From Litoreibacter ponti (lineage in GTDB: Bacteria > Pseudomonadota > Alphaproteobacteria > Rhodobacterales > Rhodobacteraceae), in contig NZ_QBKS01000001.1 of NCBI RefSeq assembly GCF_003054285.1, positions 868,001 through 932,000 of the forward strand: a stretch of 64,000 nt of DNA. Reading direction: 5' to 3'. Under the pieces are notes generated by a model, which was not told where the DNA came from, did no database searches, and saw only the letters and a list, made by a program, of their open reading frames with translations. The position numbers were made by a program, and so were the translations under genes. Positions 1-9,704 of the stretch are shown here, piece by piece (position 1 is the first letter of the stretch; each line of letters starts with the position of its first letter).

Positions 1-2
1 GT

Positions 3-131
3 GACATCTTCGACGTTGGATGGAACGCAAACACTCGTAATGTCAATCTGTTGCGCGCATTTCTTGATGCAAATCTGCCGACAGAGCCGCGCATTTCGAG
101 AACGGCTTCGCGGCAAAGCCCTGTGGTCTAA
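3..131 (+). CDS. C-terminal end of an unidentified protein (partial)
   Basis: A reading frame that is already open at the window edge runs 42 codons to a TAA at 129-131. The residues (beginning DIFDVGWNAN, then LLRAFLDANLP) have a globular composition and look more like real protein than the overlapping frame that starts at base 1. The start lies outside the window and I do not recognise the family. It is followed by about 50 bases and then the ndk terminator, so it converges on ndk. Confidence 0.35.
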   Translation, partial: DIFDVGWNANTRNVNLLRAFLDANLPTEPRISRTASRQSPVV

Positions 132-182
132 GACGCTTCCACATTTGCGGTTAGGACGTAGCGGTGACTGGCCGCAAAAACA

Positions 183-212
183 GAAAAGGCCCGCGCCATT
201 GACGCGGGCCTC
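183..212 (-). terminator. Rho-independent terminator of ndk
   Basis: A perfect 8-bp stem (188-195 pairing with 203-210) with a 7-base loop is followed on the minus strand by a T-rich run. It lies 22 bases beyond the ndk stop codon, as expected for a single-gene ndk transcript. Confidence 0.85.
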
Positions 213-233
213 CCCCAAAAAATTTCCAGAGAC

Positions 234-656
234 TTAGCCGACCAGTTCGAGGCCGGAGAAGAAGAACGCGATCTCTTCTGCGGCGGTCTCCGGTGCGTCG
301 GAGCCGTGCACGGAGTTCTCGCCGATGGACAGCGCGAATTCCTTTCGGATGGTGCCCTCTGCGGCCTCTGCCGGGTTGGTGGCGCCCATCACTTCGCGGT
401 TCTTCGCAATGGCGTCTTCGCCTTCCAGCACCTGCACCACGATCGGCTCGGAGATCATGAATTCGCACAGCTCGTCAAAGAACGGACGGTCCTTGTGCAC
501 ACCGTAGAACTGCTGCGCTTGGGCCAGGGTCAACTGGATGCGCTTGGAGGCGACGATGCGCAGGCCGGCCTCTTCGAATTTGGCAATGATCTGCCCCGTC
601 AGGTTGCGCTTGGTGGCGTCGGGTTTGATGATGGAGAAGGTGCGTTGGATCGCCAT
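234..656 (-). CDS. ndk: Nucleoside diphosphate kinase
   Basis: Cytoplasmic enzyme that transfers the gamma phosphate of ATP to nucleoside diphosphates through a phosphohistidine. The 140-residue product has the family length. It starts MAIQRTFSIIKPD and carries the active-site region NSVHGSD, with the catalytic histidine at about residue 117, plus the conserved GATNPAEAAEGTIR stretch. The frame stays open upstream, but the ATG at 656 matches the family N-terminus and is preferred. It is divergent from the ABC-F gene and has its own terminator. Confidence 0.97.
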   Translation of the reverse strand: MAIQRTFSIIKPDATKRNLTGQIIAKFEEAGLRIVASKRIQLTLAQAQQFYGVHKDRPFFDELCEFMISEPIVVQVLEGEDAIAKNREVMGATNPAEAAEGTIRKEFALSIGENSVHGSDAPETAAEEIAFFFSGLELVG

Positions 657-762
657 GGGAAAGTCCTCGCTGGAGTTACAATTTGGCGCGCACCTAACAT
701 GGGGCCGCGCCCGTGAAAAGCGCGCAATTGACACCCCTGCCCGCATGGGCGACACGCACCCC

Positions 763-2604
763 ATGTTACGTCTCAATGATCTGCGCTACGCCGTCGAGGG
801 CCGCACCCTGTTCGAGGGCGCCTCTGCCACGATCCCCACCGGCCACAAGGTCGGGCTCGTGGGGCGCAATGGCACCGGCAAAACCACGCTTTTCCGGCTA
901 ATCCGGGGCGAGCTGGCGCTGGAAAGCGGCACCGTCACCCTGCCCGATCGCGCCCGCATTGGCGGCATCGCGCAGGAGGTGCCATCGAACGAGGTCTCTC
1001 TTCTGAACACCGTGCTCGCCGCCGACACCGAGCGCGCGGATCTCATGGCCGAGGCCGACACGGCCACCGACCCCGACCGCATCGCCGAGATCCAGACCCG
1101 GCTGGCCGATATCGACGCCTGGTCGGCCGAGGCGCGCGCCTCTTCGATCCTCGTGGGCCTGGGCTTCACCCCTGCCGAGACGCATCAGCCCTGCTCGGAT
1201 TTCTCCGGCGGGTGGCGCATGCGCGTGGCGCTCGCCGCGGTGCTGTTCTCCCAGCCCGATCTGCTGCTGCTTGACGAGCCTACGAACTATCTCGACCTCG
1301 AAGGCGCGCTCTGGCTCGAGCACTACCTGACCCGCTACCCGCACACGGTCATCATCATCTCCCACGACCGGGAGCTGCTGAACCGCTCGGTCAACGGCAT
1401 CCTGCATCTCGAAGACAAGCAGTTGACGTTCTACTCGGGCAATTACGACCAGTTCGCCCGCCAGCGCGCCGCGCGCCGCGCGGTGCAGGCCGCCGCCGCG
1501 AAGAAGCAGGAGCTGCAGCGCGCCCACCTGCAAAGCTTCGTCGACCGCTTCAAGGCCAAGGCGTCCAAGGCCAAACAGGCGCAGTCCCGCGTCAAGATGC
1601 TCGAGAAGATGGAAACCATCACCGCCCCAGAGGACGCCGCCCGCGTCGTCTTCACCTTCCCCGAGCCCGAAGAGCTGTCGCCGCCCATTATCAACACCGA
1701 AAGCGCGTCCGTCGGCTATGACGGCACGCCCGTGCTCAGCCACCTGAACCTGCGCATCGACCAGGATGACCGCATCGCGCTTCTGGGCCGCAACGGCGAG
1801 GGCAAGTCGACGCTCGCCAAGCTGCTCTCCGACCGGCTCGATGCCATGGGCGGGCGCGTTACCGCATCCAATAAGCTGCGCATCGGCTTCTTCGCCCAGC
1901 ACCAAGTGGACGAGCTGCATGTCGACCAGACCCCGCTCGAGCACCTGATCAAGGAGCGCCCGAACGAAGGTCAGGCCAAGCTGCGCGCGCGGCTGGCAAG
2001 CTTTGGTCTTGGCGCGGATCAGGCCGACACCGAGGTCGGGCGCCTGTCTGGCGGCCAGAAGGCCCGCCTGTCCCTGCTGCTCGCCACCCTGCCCGCGCCG
2101 CATCTGCTGATCCTCGACGAGCCGACCAACCACCTTGATATCGAAAGCCGCGAGGCGCTGGTCGAGGCACTGACCGCCTATACCGGCGCGGTCATTCTCG
2201 TCTCCCACGACATGCACCTGCTGAGCCTCGTGGCCGACCGGCTGTGGCTGGTCAAGGACGGCCGCGTCAGCCCCTATGAAGAAGACCTGCAGGCCTACCG
2301 CAAACTGCTGCTCGCGCCGCCCGACAAGCCCGAAAAGGACAAACCAAAGCCCAAAAAGGCGTCGCGCGACGACATTCTCGAGCTGCGCGCCGAGGTCCGC
2401 AAATGCGAGGCCCGCGTCGAGAAGATCGCCGCTATGCAGGACGAGCTTGCCAAGCGTCTGGGCGACCCCAAGGTCTACGAGGACCACATGGCCGACAAAC
2501 GCGTCGTCTGGCAGAAGAAATACTCCGAAGTGATGGAGGCGATGGACCGCGCCGAAGCCATGTGGCTCAAGGCCCAGTCCAAACTGGAAAAGGCCGAAGG
2601 CTAG
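763..2604 (+). CDS. ABC-F family ATPase (YheS-like)
   Basis: Soluble twin-ATPase protein of the ABC-F family. Members lack membrane domains and act on ribosomes, for example to relieve stalling. The 613 residues hold two nucleotide-binding domains: Walker A GRNGTGKTT at about 34-42, signature FSGGWRMRV and Walker B LLLLDEPTNYLD in the first; GRNGEGKST, LSGGQKARL and LLILDEPTNHLD in the second. A basic linker rich in Lys and Ala lies between them, and a charged coiled-coil tail follows. The start at 763 (MLRLNDLRYAV) fits family members; an ATG six codons earlier is possible. The exact ABC-F subtype is inferred. Confidence 0.93.
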   Translation: MLRLNDLRYAVEGRTLFEGASATIPTGHKVGLVGRNGTGKTTLFRLIRGELALESGTVTLPDRARIGGIAQEVPSNEVSLLNTVLAADTERADLMAEADTATDPDRIAEIQTRLADIDAWSAEARASSILVGLGFTPAETHQPCSDFSGGWRMRVALAAVLFSQPDLLLLDEPTNYLDLEGALWLEHYLTRYPHTVIIISHDRELLNRSVNGILHLEDKQLTFYSGNYDQFARQRAARRAVQAAAAKKQELQRAHLQSFVDRFKAKASKAKQAQSRVKMLEKMETITAPEDAARVVFTFPEPEELSPPIINTESASVGYDGTPVLSHLNLRIDQDDRIALLGRNGEGKSTLAKLLSDRLDAMGGRVTASNKLRIGFFAQHQVDELHVDQTPLEHLIKERPNEGQAKLRARLASFGLGADQADTEVGRLSGGQKARLSLLLATLPAPHLLILDEPTNHLDIESREALVEALTAYTGAVILVSHDMHLLSLVADRLWLVKDGRVSPYEEDLQAYRKLLLAPPDKPEKDKPKPKKASRDDILELRAEVRKCEARVEKIAAMQDELAKRLGDPKVYEDHMADKRVVWQKKYSEVMEAMDRAEAMWLKAQSKLEKAEG

Positions 2605-2652
2605 ACGCGTAGCGCGACTGCCCTAAGGTTGACCTTTCCGCTAAAAACCGTT

Positions 2653-2666
2653 TGTTAGCGGTAACA
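2653..2666. promoter_or_regulatory. LacI-type operator candidate upstream of gap
   Basis: TGTTAGCGGTAACA is an inverted repeat with 5-bp arms (TGTTA/TAACA) around a four-base centre, 30 bases before the gap start codon. It overlaps a second inverted repeat (2638-2644 against 2655-2661). A close relative lies upstream of the aldolase gene at 5765. Central carbon genes of Rhodobacterales can be controlled by LacI-family proteins such as CceR; assigning this site to such a regulator is inference. Confidence 0.5.
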
Positions 2667-2696
2667 GCAGTTTCAGCCCCAATAAGGAGCCTCTTC

Positions 2697-3701
<1,005 letters not shown>

Positions 3702-3751
3702 CACGCCAAGCACGGACTTTTGGAGTTCCACTCCAAAACCGAAGCGAATAG

Positions 3752-3775
3752 AAAGCGCCGCATGCGGCGCTTTTT
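3752..3775 (+). terminator. Terminator after gap
   Basis: A perfect 20-bp palindrome (3753-3772) of AAGCGCCGCA and its complement runs into a T run. It sits between gap and pgk and could act in both directions, so pgk probably has its own transcription or depends on read-through. Confidence 0.8.
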
Positions 3776-3805
3776 GCCTGTCTGACCCTATCGGAGCCTG
3801 ATCCC

Positions 3806-4984
3806 ATGCCTTGGAAAACCCTCGACGACCTTGATCTGAACGGCAAGCGGGTGCTGATCCGCGTTGATATCAATGTCCCCATGGAGGATGGCAAGGTCAC
3901 CGACACCACCCGGATCGACCGGATTGTGCCAACGATCACCGATGTTTTGGCCGCGGGCGGTATGCCGATCCTGATGGCCCATTTCGGTCGCCCAAAGTGC
4001 AAGGTGGTGCCGGAGATGTCGTTGTCGCACGTCGTCCCGGCCCTCTCGGATATCCTTGGCCAGCCTGTCACCTTGATCGACGGCAATTACGGCGCGCGGG
4101 TCGCGGCGCTTGAGCCCGGCGAGATCGCCCTGCTGGAGAACCTCCGCTTCAATCCCGGCGAGGAAGGCAATGACGCGGGCTTTGCCCAGCGGCTCGCCAG
4201 CCTTGGCGATGTCTACGTGAACGATGCCTTTTCTGCTGCCCACCGCGCCCATGCCTCGACCGAGGCGCTGGCGCGCCTTTTGCCCGCCTGCGCTGGACGG
4301 TTGATGCAGGCCGAGCTGAGCGCGCTGGAAGGTGCGCTGGCGTCCCCGAAGCGCCCGGTTTGCGCCGTGGTCGGGGGTGCGAAGGTCTCGACCAAACTCG
4401 ACCTGCTGGGCAACTTGGTGGGAAAGGTCGATCACCTTGTGATCGGCGGCGGCATGGCGAACACGTTTCTCGCCGCGCAGGGGTTCGATGTGGGCAAGTC
4501 GCTTTGCGAGCATGATCTGGCGGACACGGCCCGCGAGATCCTGTCCAAGGCCGAGGCCGCGGGCTGCGCGATCCATTTGCCCAGCGATATCGTCGTCGCG
4601 CGCGAATTCAAGGCGGGCGCGGACCACGAGATATTGTCAGCTGACAATTGCCCGACGGATGCGATGATCCTCGACGCAGGGCCGGACACGGTCGCGAAGC
4701 TCGAAGAAGTCTTCACCGAGTGCAACACGCTGATCTGGAACGGCCCGCTGGGCGCCTTCGAAATTGCGCCATTCAACGCCGCCACCAACGCGGCGGCGCG
4801 CAAGGCAGCCGATCTGACCCGTGCGGGCAAGCTGATCTCTGTCGCCGGTGGTGGTGACACGGTCGCGGCCTTGAACGGCGCCAATGCTGCCCCAGATTTC
4901 ACGTATATCTCTACCGCCGGCGGCGCGTTCCTGGAGTGGATGGAAGGCAAGACCCTGCCCGGCGTCGCAGCATTGGAGGGCTGA
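3806..4984 (+). CDS. pgk: Phosphoglycerate kinase
   Basis: Converts 1,3-bisphosphoglycerate and ADP to 3-phosphoglycerate and ATP. The 392-residue protein has the two-domain kinase pattern. The substrate-binding N-terminal segment contains GKRVLIRVDINVP and AHFGRPK, the middle has ENLRFNPGEEGND and the GGAKVSTK hinge region, and the C-terminal nucleotide domain ends with the VAGGGDTVAAL loop. Family length and start agree. It follows gap and precedes an SDR by four bases. Confidence 0.97.
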   Translation: MPWKTLDDLDLNGKRVLIRVDINVPMEDGKVTDTTRIDRIVPTITDVLAAGGMPILMAHFGRPKCKVVPEMSLSHVVPALSDILGQPVTLIDGNYGARVAALEPGEIALLENLRFNPGEEGNDAGFAQRLASLGDVYVNDAFSAAHRAHASTEALARLLPACAGRLMQAELSALEGALASPKRPVCAVVGGAKVSTKLDLLGNLVGKVDHLVIGGGMANTFLAAQGFDVGKSLCEHDLADTAREILSKAEAAGCAIHLPSDIVVAREFKAGADHEILSADNCPTDAMILDAGPDTVAKLEEVFTECNTLIWNGPLGAFEIAPFNAATNAAARKAADLTRAGKLISVAGGGDTVAALNGANAAPDFTYISTAGGAFLEWMEGKTLPGVAALEG

Positions 4985-4988
4985 TCCC

Positions 4989-5759
4989 ATGGGATACGTA
5001 TTGATCACCGGCGCGTCCGAGGGCATCGGCAAGGCTATCGCCCTGCGCGCGGCGCAGAACGACCGCAACATGATCCTTGCCGCACGCTCCGAGGACAAGC
5101 TGAATGCGCTTGCAGACGAGATCAAGGCGAAGGGGCTCGAAGCCCACGTGATCCTGTCGGACCTGAACGAGGATGGCGCGGCGGCCAAGCTTTGGGAGCA
5201 GGCGAGCGCGATCGGGCAGATCGACGTGCTGGTCAATAACGCAGGGCTCGGTATCAACGGACCGTTTGGAGACGTGGATGCGGAGCGCGAAGACGCCACC
5301 ATGCAGGTCAACATGATCGCGCTGACCCAGCTCATGCGCCTTGCGGTGCGCGATATGAAAGCGGCGGGCAAAGGCCGTATCCTGAACGTCGCCTCAACCG
5401 CGGCGTTCCTGCCGGGGCCGCATATGTCGGTCTATCACGCCTCGAAATCCTACGTGCTGTCCCTGTCAGAGGCGGTCGCACAGGAATTGTCGGGCACGGA
5501 TGTGTCGGTCACGGCGCTTTGCCCCGGGCCGACGCGTACGGAGTTCTTTGACGAGGCCGATATGAACGAGACCCGTTTCATCAAAGCAGATCAGATGATG
5601 AGCGCAAAAGAGGTCGCCGATCAGGGCTGGGTGGGCATGAATATGGGTCAACGGATCGTCGTCCCCGGCGCAATGAACAAGATCTCCGCCTTCCTGCCCC
5701 GCATCCTGCCGCGCAGCTTGATCACGTGGATCACGGCACAGCTTTACAAACGCACCTGA
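4989..5759 (+). CDS. Short-chain dehydrogenase/reductase of unknown substrate
   Basis: Classical SDR oxidoreductase of 256 residues. The cofactor motif TGASEGIG is at 7-14, NNAG at about 83-86, the catalytic Ser near 136 and Tyr-x-x-x-Lys at 149-153 (YHASK). The Arg following AA in the second strand suggests NADP(H) preference, which is inference. The substrate cannot be read from the sequence; relatives are annotated DltE/YqjQ-like. The start follows the pgk stop by four bases, so co-transcription with pgk is likely. The C-terminus ends in a hydrophobic and basic stretch that may touch the membrane. Confidence 0.88.
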   Translation: MGYVLITGASEGIGKAIALRAAQNDRNMILAARSEDKLNALADEIKAKGLEAHVILSDLNEDGAAAKLWEQASAIGQIDVLVNNAGLGINGPFGDVDAEREDATMQVNMIALTQLMRLAVRDMKAAGKGRILNVASTAAFLPGPHMSVYHASKSYVLSLSEAVAQELSGTDVSVTALCPGPTRTEFFDEADMNETRFIKADQMMSAKEVADQGWVGMNMGQRIVVPGAMNKISAFLPRILPRSLITWITAQLYKRT

Positions 5760-5764
5760 GCGGC

Positions 5765-5778
5765 TGTTAGCGCAACCA
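5765..5778. promoter_or_regulatory. LacI-type operator candidate upstream of the aldolase gene
   Basis: TGTTAGCGCAACCA shares its first eight bases with the site before gap (2653-2666) and keeps a degenerate second half-site. It lies 69 bases before the aldolase start. The same half-site before two glycolytic genes suggests shared control, which is inference. Confidence 0.4.
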
Positions 5779-5846
5779 TCATTGCAGCTTCGAGCGACCT
5801 CCCCTAGACCCTGCGTCACCTGACCCGCAGATAAGAGGCCCCGAAG

Positions 5847-6740
5847 ATGTCGAACGCGAAGAAACTCGAGCAAATCCGCAACGGCGACGGCTTTATCGCG
5901 GCGCTCGATCAAAGCGGCGGCTCGACGCCGAAGGCGCTGCGGCTCTACGGGATTGGCGAGGATGGCTATGCCAACGACGCCGAGATGTTCGACCTGATCC
6001 ACGAGATGCGCACCCGCATCGTGAAGGCCCCGGCGTTCAACGGCGAGAAGGTGATCGGTGCGATCCTGTTCGAGATGACCATGGACCGCGAAATGGGCGG
6101 GATGCCGTCGGGCAAGTTTATCTGGGAAGACAGCGGCGTGGTGCCGTTCCTGAAGATCGACAAGGGGCTCGAAGATGGGGCCAATGGAGTGCAGCTGATG
6201 AAGCCGATCCCCGGCCTTGATGCGCTGCTGGAACGCGGCGTGGCCGCGGGCATGTTCGGGACCAAGGAGCGCTCTGTCATTTCGGCGGCCAACGAGACCG
6301 GCATCAACGCCATCGTCGCGCAGCAGTTCGATCTGGGCCGCCAAGTTCTGGGTCATGGGCTGGTGCCGATCATCGAGCCGGAAGTATCGATCTCGATCTC
6401 GGACAAGGCGGAGGCCGAAGACCTGCTGCTGGCCGCGATCCTGAAGCAGCTCGATGCGCTCAATGATGGCCAGGACGTCATGCTGAAACTGACCCTGCCC
6501 GAGACAGCGAACCTCTATCAGCCGCTTGTGGACCACCCGCGCGTGATGCGCGTCGTCGCACTGTCGGGCGGCTATTCCCGCGAGGAAGCCAATGCGCGTC
6601 TGTCCCAGAACTCAGGCGTGATCGCAAGCTTCAGCCGCGCCCTGACCGAGGGCCTTTCCGTGGACCAATCGGACGCGGAATTCAACGACCGGCTCGCCGC
6701 AACGATCGACAGCATCTACAAAGCCTCCGTCGCGGGCTAA
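5847..6740 (+). CDS. fda: Fructose-bisphosphate aldolase, class I
   Basis: Cleaves fructose 1,6-bisphosphate to dihydroxyacetone phosphate and glyceraldehyde 3-phosphate through a Schiff base. The 297-residue protein has the class I features: GDGFIAALDQSGGSTPKAL near the N-terminus, KAPAFNGEKVIGAILFEMTM, the phosphate-site region LSGGYSREEA, and the likely Schiff-base lysine at about 214 in VMLKLTLPE. No metal-binding pattern of class II enzymes is visible. It completes the local gap-pgk-aldolase set; the operator-like site at 5765 may control it. Confidence 0.94.
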   Translation: MSNAKKLEQIRNGDGFIAALDQSGGSTPKALRLYGIGEDGYANDAEMFDLIHEMRTRIVKAPAFNGEKVIGAILFEMTMDREMGGMPSGKFIWEDSGVVPFLKIDKGLEDGANGVQLMKPIPGLDALLERGVAAGMFGTKERSVISAANETGINAIVAQQFDLGRQVLGHGLVPIIEPEVSISISDKAEAEDLLLAAILKQLDALNDGQDVMLKLTLPETANLYQPLVDHPRVMRVVALSGGYSREEANARLSQNSGVIASFSRALTEGLSVDQSDAEFNDRLAATIDSIYKASVAG

Positions 6741-6860
6741 ATCGGCCAAAATCCTCAATAAAAATACGCTTTTGCGCATTTAGGGGATTCACAGAGCGAA
6801 TCAGATATGCGAGTCTGCTCTGGCAGCGCCCGGCAAGAGGCGCGCAAGAGGCACTGACGC

Positions 6861-7163
6861 ATGACCCACACCCGCTCGACGCCAGGATTGACGCCGCTGC
6901 TGATCTGCACGGTCCTGTTTTCCATGGGCGCCTATTTCACCTTCGCCGCCGTGCAAGGCGATTACGGCATTTTCCGCCGCGTGCAGGTGGAAGCCGAGGT
7001 GGAAACCCTGCGGGCCGAGCTGGACGCGCTGGAGGCTGAAGTGGCCGAGATGCGCAACAAAACGCGCCGCCTCTCTGACACGTATCTTGATCTTGACCTG
7101 CTCGACATGCAGGCCCGCGCGGTGCTGGGCCTGATGCGCAGCGACGAGATTATTCTGCGCTAA
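6861..7163 (+). CDS. ftsB: Septum formation initiator, FtsB/DivIC family
   Basis: Small bitopic membrane protein of 100 residues expected in the division complex with FtsL and FtsQ. One membrane segment lies at about 12-30, followed by a heptad-rich coiled coil (residues 40-70, many Glu, Leu and Ala) and the family-like end YLDLDLLDMQARAVLGL. In Rhodobacterales this gene usually sits directly before pdhA, as here. Size and architecture are clear; the function is by family. Confidence 0.85.
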   Translation: MTHTRSTPGLTPLLICTVLFSMGAYFTFAAVQGDYGIFRRVQVEAEVETLRAELDALEAEVAEMRNKTRRLSDTYLDLDLLDMQARAVLGLMRSDEIILR

Positions 7164-7258
7164 ATCCCATATTTTATTGGCGTACGTGACCCTAGGTCAG
7201 TCAATCCGTCGCGGTTTGCTGTTCTGGGGGTGATCTTTCCATAAGGCTCTGATATGGG

Positions 7259-7278
7259 ATAGTTTAACGTTAAACTAT
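7259..7278. promoter_or_regulatory. Perfect 20-bp palindrome upstream of pdhA (operator candidate)
   Basis: ATAGTTTAAC is followed directly by its exact reverse complement, 32 bases before the pdhA start codon. Its AT-rich symmetry and position point to a dimeric repressor or activator site controlling the pdh operon. The central AACGTT is typical of LacI-type sites, but the regulator is unknown. Confidence 0.6.
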
Positions 7279-7310
7279 CGCCTGTCACTGACACTTGGGA
7301 GGACGACCCT

Positions 7311-8321
7311 ATGGTTGCAAAAAAGGCCGCCAAGAAAGCGAACGTCTCGAAGGACGAGCTTCTTGCCTACTACCGCGACATGCTTCTTATCCGCCGCTTT
7401 GAAGAAAAGGCGGGCCAGCTTTACGGCATGGGCCTGATCGGGGGCTTTTGTCACCTCTATATCGGGCAGGAAGCCGTTGTGGTGGGTCTGGAAGCCGCAG
7501 CCAAGGAAGGCGACAAGCGCATCACATCCTACCGCGACCACGGCCATATGCTGGCCTGTGGCATGGACCCCAAAGGCGTGATGGCCGAGCTGACCGGTCG
7601 CGAGGGTGGCTATTCCAAGGGCAAAGGCGGCTCGATGCACATGTTCTCGAAAGAGAAGCATTTCTACGGCGGCCACGGGATCGTCGCGGCGCAGGTGCCG
7701 CTGGGCGCCGGGCTGGCTTTCTCGGACAAGTATAAAGGCAATGACAACGTCACCTTCACCTATTTCGGCGATGGCGCGGCGAACCAGGGCCAGGTCTACG
7801 AGACCTACAACATGGCCGAGCTGTGGGACCTGCCAGTCGTTTTCGTGGTCGAGAACAACCAATACGCCATGGGCACCTCGACCCAGCGATCGACCAAATC
7901 CCCGTCCTACTTCGCGCGCGGTGCCGCCTACGGCATCGAAGGCGAAGAAGTCGACGGCATGGACGTGCTGGCGGTCAAGGAAGCCGGCGAGAAGGCGGTC
8001 GCTCACTGCCGCGCGGGCAAAGGCCCCTACATTCTGGAAATCAAAACCTACCGTTACCGCGGCCACTCCATGTCTGACCCGGCCAAGTACCGCACCCGCG
8101 AAGAGGTCCAGAAGATGCGCGACGAGCGCGACTGCATCGAGCAGGTCCGCGACCTGCTGCTAACCGGCAAGCACGCCACCGATGATGACCTGAAGGCCAT
8201 CGACAAAGAGATCAAAGGCATCGTCAACGAGGCCGCCGAGTTCTCCAAGGAAAGCCCCGAGCCCGCGCTTGAAGAGCTCTGGACAGATATCTACGCAACC
8301 GAAGTTCCGCAGGAGGCTTGA
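7311..8321 (+). CDS. pdhA: Pyruvate dehydrogenase E1 component, alpha subunit
   Basis: Thiamine-diphosphate-dependent subunit that decarboxylates pyruvate and acetylates the lipoyl arm of E2. The 336 residues include the E1-alpha opening MLLIRRFEEKAGQLYGMG, the flexible region SMHMFSKEKHFYGGHGIVAAQ, and the TPP/Mg motif running from GDGAANQG (about 153) to ENNQYAMGT. A lysine-rich N-terminus of about 15 residues precedes the core. First gene of pdhABC; only three bases separate it from pdhB. Confidence 0.96.
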   Translation: MVAKKAAKKANVSKDELLAYYRDMLLIRRFEEKAGQLYGMGLIGGFCHLYIGQEAVVVGLEAAAKEGDKRITSYRDHGHMLACGMDPKGVMAELTGREGGYSKGKGGSMHMFSKEKHFYGGHGIVAAQVPLGAGLAFSDKYKGNDNVTFTYFGDGAANQGQVYETYNMAELWDLPVVFVVENNQYAMGTSTQRSTKSPSYFARGAAYGIEGEEVDGMDVLAVKEAGEKAVAHCRAGKGPYILEIKTYRYRGHSMSDPAKYRTREEVQKMRDERDCIEQVRDLLLTGKHATDDDLKAIDKEIKGIVNEAAEFSKESPEPALEELWTDIYATEVPQEA

Positions 8322-8324
8322 GAC

Positions 8325-9692
8325 ATGGCTACTGAGATCCTAATGCCCGCCCTGTCCCCCACCATGGAAGAAGGCACGCTGGCCAAATGGCTTGTGAAAG
8401 AAGGCGACACCGTCTCGTCCGGCGACATCATGGCCGAGATCGAGACCGATAAAGCCACGATGGAGTTTGAAGCCGTCGATGAAGGCATCGTTGGCAAAAT
8501 CCTCGTTGAAGAAGGCACCGAGGGCGTGAAAGTGAACACCCCCATCGCTGTACTGATTGAAGAAGGCGAAAGCGCCGACGACGTGCAGGCCCCTGCCCCC
8601 GTCGAGGCCGCCACCGCAGCCGCGCCCGTTGATGCGCAAGTGGACCGCGCCCCGGGCGAGCCTGTCGCCATCGTCGTGCCGAAAGAGACCGACATCCCCG
8701 AAGGCACCGAGATGAAGTCCACCACCGTGCGTGTCGCCCTGCGCGACGCGATGGCCGAAGAGATGCGCCGCGCGGAAGAGGTTTTCCTGATGGGCGAGGA
8801 AGTCGCCGAATACCAGGGCGCCTACAAGATCTCCGAAGGCCTGCTGGACGAGTTCGGCTCCAAGCGGATCATCGACACGCCCATCACCGAGCACGGCTTT
8901 GCCGGGATTGGCGTTGGCGCGGCCTTCGGTGGGCTGAAGCCCATCGTCGAGTTCATGACCTTCAACTTCGCCATGCAGGCGATCGACCAGATCATCAACT
9001 CCGCCGCGAAGACGCTCTATATGTCGGGCGGCCAGATGGGCTGTCCGATTGTCTTCCGTGGACCCAACGGCGCCGCCGCCCGCGTGGGCGCGCAGCACTC
9101 CCAGGACTACGCCGCCTGGTACTCGCAAATCCCCGGCCTGAAGGTTGTGATGCCCTACTCGGCAGCCGATGCGAAGGGTTTGCTGAAGACCGCCATTCGG
9201 GACCCGAACCCGGTGATCTTCCTTGAGAATGAAATCCTCTACGGCCAGTCCTTCGACGTGCCTGACATGGATGACTACACCGTGCCCTTCGGCAAGGCCC
9301 GTATCTGGCGTGAAGGCACGGACGTGACCATCGTCAGCTTTGGAATCGGGATGAAGTACGCACTGGAAGCCGCTGATAAATTGGCAGAAGACGGGATCAG
9401 CGCCGAGGTCATCGACCTGCGCACCCTGCGCCCGATGGACATGCCCGCGGTGATCGAGAGCGTCAAGAAGACCAACCGCTGCGTGACCGTGGAGGAAGGC
9501 TTCCCGGTCTGCTCCATCGGATCCTACATCAGCTCGCGGATCATGACCGAGGCGTTCGACTACCTCGACGCGCCGGTGATCAACTGCACCGGCAAGGACG
9601 TGCCCATGCCCTATGCCGCGAACCTCGAGAAGCTGGCGCTGACGACCACCGCCGAGGTGATCGAGGCCGTCAAAACAGTGACCTACCGCTAA
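8325..9692 (+). CDS. pdhB: Pyruvate dehydrogenase E1 beta subunit with N-terminal lipoyl domain
   Basis: Second half of the E1 heterotetramer. The 455 residues start with a biotinyl/lipoyl domain (about 1-80; lipoyl lysine in EIETDKATMEFEAVDEG). An acidic Ala/Pro linker follows, then the transketolase pyrimidine and C-terminal domains (EEVAEYQGAYKIS, FMTFNFAMQAIDQIIN, RGPNGAAARVGAQHSQ, VEEGFPVCSIG). A lipoyl domain on E1 beta is a known alphaproteobacterial arrangement. The domain is nearly identical to that of the downstream pdhC. Confidence 0.96.
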   Translation: MATEILMPALSPTMEEGTLAKWLVKEGDTVSSGDIMAEIETDKATMEFEAVDEGIVGKILVEEGTEGVKVNTPIAVLIEEGESADDVQAPAPVEAATAAAPVDAQVDRAPGEPVAIVVPKETDIPEGTEMKSTTVRVALRDAMAEEMRRAEEVFLMGEEVAEYQGAYKISEGLLDEFGSKRIIDTPITEHGFAGIGVGAAFGGLKPIVEFMTFNFAMQAIDQIINSAAKTLYMSGGQMGCPIVFRGPNGAAARVGAQHSQDYAAWYSQIPGLKVVMPYSAADAKGLLKTAIRDPNPVIFLENEILYGQSFDVPDMDDYTVPFGKARIWREGTDVTIVSFGIGMKYALEAADKLAEDGISAEVIDLRTLRPMDMPAVIESVKKTNRCVTVEEGFPVCSIGSYISSRIMTEAFDYLDAPVINCTGKDVPMPYAANLEKLALTTTAEVIEAVKTVTYR

Positions 9693-9704
9693 GGAGAGCC
9701 GGAC

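Noticed and set aside
1..237. 78-codon frame beginning at base 1
   Set aside because: It runs through the ndk terminator and has Cys/Arg-rich composition unlike a protein. The frame ending at 131 is the better candidate.
898..2487. Long minus-strand frame opposite the ABC-F gene
   Set aside because: It is an antisense frame of a high-GC coding region, rich in Val, Gly, Gln and Arg, with no recognisable motif. The plus-strand gene has full family motifs.
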